Of a stretch of DNA of 32,198 bases, positions 28,405 through 32,198 are shown one piece after another. How positions within the stretch are numbered: position 1 is the first letter of the stretch; every line of letters begins with the position of its first letter. Source of the stretch: Clostridia bacterium (GTDB lineage: Bacteria; Bacillota; Clostridia; UMGS1883); NCBI GenBank assembly GCA_017411435.1, contig JAFQQD010000064.1, positions 1-32,198 of the forward strand, given 5' to 3'. The translations under genes and the position numbers were made by a program. The notes beneath the pieces are model-generated. The model was not told the origin of the DNA. It saw nothing but the letters and a program-made list of their open reading frames with translations, and did no database searches.

Positions 28405-29092
28405 TGCTGTTTTGAATTTTTTCTTTCCTCCAAAATGCCCCTTTTGTAAGGGAATACTGACGGATAAAGTGCCCGTGTGCAACAATTGTCTTGCGGATCT
28501 CCCCTATCTACCCGAAAACAGTTGCAGTATCTGTTCAATACCGCTTGAAGAATATTCGCATCCTGTATGTGCACATTGCCGTAATGAAAAGATTTATTTT
28601 GAGCATTCGTTTGTGCCTCTTATTTATAAGGGGAAGGCGAGGGAGCGTGCAATTTCACTGAAGAGTGGACACCCGTATTATGCAAAAGGCTTTGCATATC
28701 TTCTGGCAGATAAGATACTTTCTTCCCAGTATTATACAGAGTTTGACTGCGTGACATTCGTTCCGCAAAGTCCGAAGGGGAAGTTTGAACGCGGATATAA
28801 TCAGGCAGAGCTTATTGCAAAATCGCTTGCAAAGCTGCTGAAAGTTCCTTGTGTTTCAATGCTTAAAAGAACAAATGACGGCAAGGACCAGCATACACTC
28901 AGCGCGGCAGAAAGAAAACAGAATGTAAGAAAATGCTACTTCCCGAAAAACAAGAAAGGTAGCGGCACTGTGCTTCTGATTGATGATATTTATACGACAG
29001 GCGCAACGGCAAACTACTGCTCGTTTCTTTTGCGCAAGATGGGGTTTAACAGGGTTTATCTTGCAATTGGACTTATAAGGGCGGATGATTAG
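28397..29092 (+). CDS. comF: ComF family phosphoribosyltransferase-like protein
   Basis: A 231-residue cytoplasmic protein. The N-terminal 65 residues hold eight cysteines in pairs (C14/C17, C28/C31, C43/C46, C58/C61), the zinc finger region. The rest is a type I phosphoribosyltransferase fold with RGYNQAELIA in the middle and the PRPP loop VLLIDDIYTTGAT at 192-204. ComF helps DNA uptake in competence; the enzymatic substrate is not known. The ATGATTAA overlap with the recD2 stop indicates coupled translation. Confidence 0.94.
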   Translation: MINAVLNFFFPPKCPFCKGILTDKVPVCNNCLADLPYLPENSCSICSIPLEEYSHPVCAHCRNEKIYFEHSFVPLIYKGKARERAISLKSGHPYYAKGFAYLLADKILSSQYYTEFDCVTFVPQSPKGKFERGYNQAELIAKSLAKLLKVPCVSMLKRTNDGKDQHTLSAAERKQNVRKCYFPKNKKGSGTVLLIDDIYTTGATANYCSFLLRKMGFNRVYLAIGLIRADD

Positions 29093-29093
29093 C

Positions 29094-29232
29094 GGTTGCA
29101 TAGCAACCTTTCGCAACAAAAGTTTTACTTCGTAAAAGCATTCGTTGCGAGTAAAGGGCTTTCGCTCGCGCGGCACTCACCGTGCCAGCCCTTGCAAGGA
29201 GTCAAAAACGAGGTACACGCCCGGTTTTTGAC
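29094..29232 (+). repeat. Array of four nested hairpins between comF and the QueG-like gene
   Basis: Four hairpins follow each other with almost no spacing: 29094-29099/29103-29108; 29111-29117/29144-29150 with an inner 29123-29128/29132-29137; 29156-29160/29187-29191 with an inner 29172-29176/29182-29186; and 29201-29209/29224-29232. Base composition differs from the coding neighbours, with CGCGCGG-rich parts. It resembles the palindromic intergenic elements common in Clostridia rather than a plain terminator. An open frame across it has no ribosome binding site. Confidence 0.7.
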
Positions 29233-29263
29233 AGTTCTTATATCAGAAGGAGGTACCCACCTT

Positions 29264-30025
29264 ATGAAAAACAAAATAATTGATTTCATACATTTGCAGG
29301 GCATTGAAAAATGCGGTGTTTCAAAATATGAAGGCAAAAGTGCACTCGTATGCCTTTTTCCATATTACTGCGGTGACAGGGACGGGAATTTATCTCTTTA
29401 TGCGCGCGGATATGACTACCATGGAGTTATAAAAGAAAAGTTATCCTTAGTTGTAGATTATATAAAGGGGCTGTCTCCCGATTCGGAATGTGAAATTTTT
29501 GCCGATATAGGTCCTGAGATAGACCGTCGTCTTGCCTATAATGCAGGGCTTGGCTTTTACGGAAAAAACCGTATGCTTATAAATGATGACTTCGGCAGTT
29601 ACTTTTTCATCGGGTATATTCTGACAGATTTACCACTTGAAGAAGATACTCCTGTTGATAAAAGCTGTATGGGATGTAACAGATGTGTTGACGCGTGTGT
29701 CGGCGGAGCACTTTCTGATGGTTTTTGTATTGAAAAATGCGCCTCGCACATAAGCCAGAAAAAAGGCTACCTCACAGAAAGTGAAATCGCCATACTAAAA
29801 AAATCGGGACTTGTATTTGGTTGCGATATGTGTCAGCGGGTTTGCCCGCATAACAACATCACTCCAAAGCCAATGAAGGAATTTACCGAGGATATGATAG
29901 ACTTTCTTACAAAAGAAGATATAGAAAACCTTTCAAACAAAGAATTTTTGTCAAAATACAAAAACCGCGCCTTTTCATGGCGCGGTAAGAATGTGCTACT
30001 GCGGAATATCAAGTTTTTTATTTAG
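29264..30025 (+). CDS. queG: Short QueG-like iron-sulfur protein (epoxyqueuosine reductase family)
   Basis: A 253-residue cytoplasmic protein, shorter than usual QueG (over 300). It carries YARGYDYHGVIKEKL, FADIGPEIDRR with the probable catalytic aspartate (D81), and AGLGFYGKNRMLI, then a two-cluster ferredoxin part with C135, C138, C141, C145 and C187, C190, C194 (CDMCQRVCPHN). QueG uses a cobalamin cofactor to reduce epoxyqueuosine in tRNA. About 40 residues at the N-terminus and the C-terminal HEAT repeats of long QueG are absent. The start at 29264 has GAAGGAGGT nine bases upstream. Its last eight bases overlap the convergent lysR gene. Confidence 0.75.
   Translation: MKNKIIDFIHLQGIEKCGVSKYEGKSALVCLFPYYCGDRDGNLSLYARGYDYHGVIKEKLSLVVDYIKGLSPDSECEIFADIGPEIDRRLAYNAGLGFYGKNRMLINDDFGSYFFIGYILTDLPLEEDTPVDKSCMGCNRCVDACVGGALSDGFCIEKCASHISQKKGYLTESEIAILKKSGLVFGCDMCQRVCPHNNITPKPMKEFTEDMIDFLTKEDIENLSNKEFLSKYKNRAFSWRGKNVLLRNIKFFI
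29964..29986 (-). terminator. Terminator of the LysR gene inside the QueG-like coding region
   Basis: Eight GC-rich perfect pairs, ACCGCGCC (29964-29971) with GGCGCGGT (29979-29986), loop of seven, followed on the minus strand by TTTTGTATTTT. It lies about 30 bases past the lysR stop and within the last codons of the converging gene. Confidence 0.7.
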
Positions 30026-30971
30026 TTTCCGCTACAACTTCTTTTGCCGTAGTTATAAATTTTTTCATAGCACTGGTCAAGTACCGGTGCTTTTTATATA
30101 CAATATGAAGAATTCTCGAAGAATGCTGTTGAGCAATGTTATAAAGAACCGTGTTTCTGCCAAACTCACTGAATTTGAAGAAAGTGTCTGTTATAAATCC
30201 GGCTCCCATTCCTGACTCAACAAGCGAATAAGATATGTTTAACTGGTCAACATTGAAAATCACATTGGGTGTTATTTTCCAATTTCCAAACATAGCAGTC
30301 GCACGATCATACATATCGTTTCCCTTTTTAAGCATAATAAAAGGCTCGTTTGAAAAAGCATTTATCGGCACAGGCGGCACATCATCAATATTAATATCGC
30401 CGTTATAAATATTTTCCGGATATATCTGCCTGTCTGAAAATTTATCGTTTATTTTCCAATGAGAAGGAACGCAAAGTAATATCCGCTCGGAAAGAAGCTG
30501 ACTTCCCACATAGATATCCATAGTTTCATCATAACTGTCGATAATGACATCAATTTCTTCGTTATCCATCATTTCACTTAGTTTGCCTGAATTTGCTTCC
30601 ATAAGAGTAACCTTTATTTTAGGATACATGTTGGTAAATCTGTTTATTATTTTAGGAAGAACATAGGAACATAGATAATTCGTACCCCCTACTGTGATTT
30701 CTCCCGTTTCAAGATTATATATATCGTGAATTCTGTTTTCAAAGTCTTTTTCGGCACGCATAATCTTCTCTGCAGTACGAATGTATTCAACACCTATTTC
30801 AGTAGGTGTTATATGTACTCCGTTTCTTTCAAAAAGAGGTGCGCCCACCTTGTTTTCAATGTTTTTAACGGCTGCACTAAGCGATGGCTGAGATATGAAA
30901 AGTTTCTTAGCCGCACGGGTAAAACTTTTTTCCGTATAAACAGCATAGATATATTCGTATTTTGAAAACAT
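30018..30971 (-). CDS. LysR-family transcription regulator
   Basis: A 317-residue regulator. The N-terminal 60 residues are the winged helix-turn-helix (KSFTRAAKKLFISQPSLSAAVKNIE), then a linker helix, and about 90-300 is the periplasmic-binding-protein-like effector domain (ITVGGTNYLCSYVLPKII at its start). The ATG at 30971 has AGGAG seven bases upstream; an earlier in-frame ATG at 31142 would cross the divergent gene. It diverges from the YitT-like gene across a 37-bp palindrome that also fits a T-N11-A LysR box, so it probably controls that gene and itself. The inducer is not predictable. Confidence 0.93.
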   Translation of the reverse strand: MFSKYEYIYAVYTEKSFTRAAKKLFISQPSLSAAVKNIENKVGAPLFERNGVHITPTEIGVEYIRTAEKIMRAEKDFENRIHDIYNLETGEITVGGTNYLCSYVLPKIINRFTNMYPKIKVTLMEANSGKLSEMMDNEEIDVIIDSYDETMDIYVGSQLLSERILLCVPSHWKINDKFSDRQIYPENIYNGDINIDDVPPVPINAFSNEPFIMLKKGNDMYDRATAMFGNWKITPNVIFNVDQLNISYSLVESGMGAGFITDTFFKFSEFGRNTVLYNIAQQHSSRILHIVYKKHRYLTSAMKKFITTAKEVVAETK

Positions 30972-31020
30972 CTCTATTCTCCTATAGTTTTTTTCTATAT
31001 AAAATATATTTTGAAAGTAT

Positions 31021-31057
31021 TTGACTATATTATAACACTCGATTATAATGTAGTCAA
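31021..31057. promoter_or_regulatory. 37-bp palindrome with two overlapping divergent promoters
   Basis: Fifteen-base arms (31021-31035 and 31043-31057, one mismatch) flank seven central bases. On the plus strand TTGACT (31021-31026), 17 bases, TATAAT (31044-31049) points to the YitT-like gene. On the minus strand TTGACT (31052-31057), 17 bases, TATAAT (31029-31034) points to lysR. Both -35 boxes are the ends of the dyad and both -10 boxes lie inside it. A TAA-N7-TTA box sits at the centre, fitting T-N11-A. Confidence 0.85.
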
Positions 31058-31078
31058 TATGTGTCAGGAGAGTAAAAA

Positions 31079-31954
31079 ATGCAGCACACCAAAAAAACCT
31101 TGATTTATATTTCGATAGTGATTCTTGCTTCGCTATCGGCAATTAATTACATAATTTTCATTTTTCCGAATGGTTTTGCCTCTTCGGGGCTTGACGGAAT
31201 ATGCACAATGATACAGGACACCTTTAATGTAAATATGGGATACCTTTCACTTCTTTTGAATCTCCCTCTTATACTGAGTGCATATATTTATCTTAACCGC
31301 GACTTTGCAATCAGAACAACTTTGTACATAGTTTCTTTTTCGCTTGCGGTTATTTTCCTTAAGGACTCCTCCCTCTGTTCTTACTGCTACATAACAGAAA
31401 GCGGTTCCAGTATAATTCTTGCTCCCATTGTCGCAGGTGCCATAAGAGGGATTATTTATTCTTTTACGCTGAAAGCAAACTGTTGCAGCGGCGGAATAGA
31501 TATTGTAGCGGCAGTTGTAAAAAAGAAGATGCCACATCTTAATCTTATGAATATTATATTCTTTATTAATATGACTATTGCTGCAAGTTCATATTTCGTA
31601 TACGCAATGAGATTCGACCCTGTTATCTGCAGTATTATTTATTCGTTTATAACAAGTAGCACAAGCAAAAAAATTCAGGCCGATGAAAAAGAAACTGTTA
31701 AGTTCGAAATTATTACATCCCACGCACAGACTCTCTATGAAAAAATTTCTTCTGAATTACATCTTCCTGCAACTATAATGGAAGCCCACGGTGCTTATTC
31801 AGGAGAAAACAAAGAAATGATAATATGCGTAACAGACAAATCGGTTGCTCCTCTTGTGGAAAAAATTCTCACAAAATTTCCTGACTGTGTTGTTTTCAAA
31901 ACAGTTGTTGATAGTTCTCAAATGATAGTAAACTACAGCAAATCAGGCGTTTGA
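31079..31954 (+). CDS. YitT-family membrane protein (DUF161 and DUF2179)
   Basis: A 291-residue protein with about five to six membrane segments in the first 200 residues (FPNGFASSGLDGICTMIQ near residue 30, GAIRGIIYSFTLKANCCSGG near 120) and a cytoplasmic C-terminal DUF2179-like domain (about 205-291, with EIITSHAQTLYEKI and GAYSGENKEMIICV). YitT proteins are common in Bacillota; the transported substance is not established. AGGAG is well placed before the ATG. It is the divergent partner of the LysR gene and ends about 75 bases before a terminator. Confidence 0.88.
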   Translation: MQHTKKTLIYISIVILASLSAINYIIFIFPNGFASSGLDGICTMIQDTFNVNMGYLSLLLNLPLILSAYIYLNRDFAIRTTLYIVSFSLAVIFLKDSSLCSYCYITESGSSIILAPIVAGAIRGIIYSFTLKANCCSGGIDIVAAVVKKKMPHLNLMNIIFFINMTIAASSYFVYAMRFDPVICSIIYSFITSSTSKKIQADEKETVKFEIITSHAQTLYEKISSELHLPATIMEAHGAYSGENKEMIICVTDKSVAPLVEKILTKFPDCVVFKTVVDSSQMIVNYSKSGV

Positions 31955-32032
31955 AAAAAGGAATTCGCGTTAGCGGCGCTCACATAGGGATGAATTGGTT
32001 TTAGACTGATCTTTTCCGTTAATACTACGCAA
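31955..32032. other. Non-coding stretch after the YitT-like gene
   Basis: No gene, repeat or hairpin of note is seen. It looks like the 3' untranslated part of the YitT-like mRNA up to the terminator. Confidence 0.4.
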
Positions 32033-32068
32033 AAAAATGGCGAAATACGAAAGTATTCCGCCATTTTT
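32033..32068 (+). terminator. Terminator of the YitT-like gene
   Basis: Ten plus five pairs (32033-32042 and 32044-32048 with 32053-32057 and 32059-32068) separated by one A-C mismatch and closed by a GAAA tetraloop. A and T runs flank it, so it may also act for a minus-strand unit outside the window. Confidence 0.9.
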
Positions 32069-32198
32069 ATTTCTTGTCTTAAACGAAAAATCTCTATTCT
32101 AAAACTGCGAAGCATCCGAAAAATAGTAAGTTTGGATGTAGAACAAGGTAAAAATGCGAAGTTATCCTGACGGATTACAAGCATTTTTAACGCAGTTA
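32069..32198. other. Unassigned window end
   Basis: No coding region is supported. A weak inverted pair AAAAATGC / GCATTTTT near 32151-32190 with a loop of about 23 bases is the only structure. Confidence 0.35.

Noticed and set aside
29096-29263. N-terminal extension of the QueG-like protein
   Set aside because: The extension is translated from the hairpin array, while a good ribosome binding site lies before the internal ATG at 29264.
30972-31142. N-terminal extension of the LysR protein
   Set aside because: It would cross both promoters and the divergent gene start; the internal ATG at 30971 has AGGAG and gives the standard winged-helix start.
31933-32184. An 83-residue minus-strand frame at the window end
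   Set aside because: It runs through the terminator stem at 32033-32068 and has no start signal or family resemblance.
32151-32190. Inverted pair AAAAATGC / GCATTTTT as a terminator
   Set aside because: The loop is about 23 bases, the stem is AT-rich and no gene end is nearby.

Overview
The window is a moderately low-GC stretch of a Bacillota (Clostridia-type) chromosome. The evidence is strong AGGAGG ribosome binding sites, near-consensus sigma-A promoters, an rpoB-rpoC / rpsL-rpsG-fusA-tuf block, an EndoA-type toxin pair beside nnr, a SpoVB-like flippase, a G5-3D cell-wall protein, a BofC-like protein, RecD2, ComF and a YitT-family protein. The exact lineage cannot be fixed from this sequence; an uncultured gut Clostridia is a reasonable guess. 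There is no sign of a prophage, insertion sequence or CRISPR array. Almost everything is core or conserved accessory gene content.

Layout. (1) 1-350: three tRNA genes (Asp, Thr, Lys) on the minus strand, driven by a perfect-consensus promoter. (2) 396-3972, minus strand: a G5-3D wall protein, then a SpoVB/MurJ-like flippase, then ammonia-dependent asparagine synthetase. A terminator hairpin between the first two genes contains the ribosome binding site of the flippase. (3) 4132-6932, minus strand: nnr, then a MazE-like antitoxin, an EndoA/MazF toxin and a small secreted protein as one promoter-terminator unit, with one copy of a dispersed repeat behind it. (4) 7000-9957, minus: a class A penicillin-binding protein and a small membrane protein; a BofC-like gene diverges from them. 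(5) 10527-10808: a three-copy, 94-bp tandem repeat related to the copy at 4132. (6) 10958-15480, minus: the str operon rpsL-rpsG-fusA-tuf, with an extra promoter for tuf. (7) 15541-16349, plus: a zinc-ribbon membrane protein of unknown role placed between the str operon and rpoBC. (8) 16359-24110, minus: rpoB-rpoC with its own promoter and a long structured leader, and no rplJ-rplL next to it. (9) 24150-30025, plus: a small export-like membrane protein with metK, then recD2-comF, an intergenic hairpin array and a short QueG-like iron-sulfur protein. (10) 30018-32068: a LysR regulator and a YitT-family membrane protein, divergently transcribed from one 37-bp palindrome that carries two fully overlapping promoters.

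I did not find a new multi-gene system. The most interesting signals are non-coding: the symmetric double promoter at 31021-31057, the 94-bp repeats that end at terminators, the hairpin array at 29094-29232, the lysR terminator buried in the end of the QueG-like gene, the terminator/RBS overlap ahead of the flippase, and the rpoB leader. Three genes (rpoB, rpsG, mazF) appear to start at TTG or GTG, and the starts given here follow the ribosome binding sites and family alignment from memory, not a database search.
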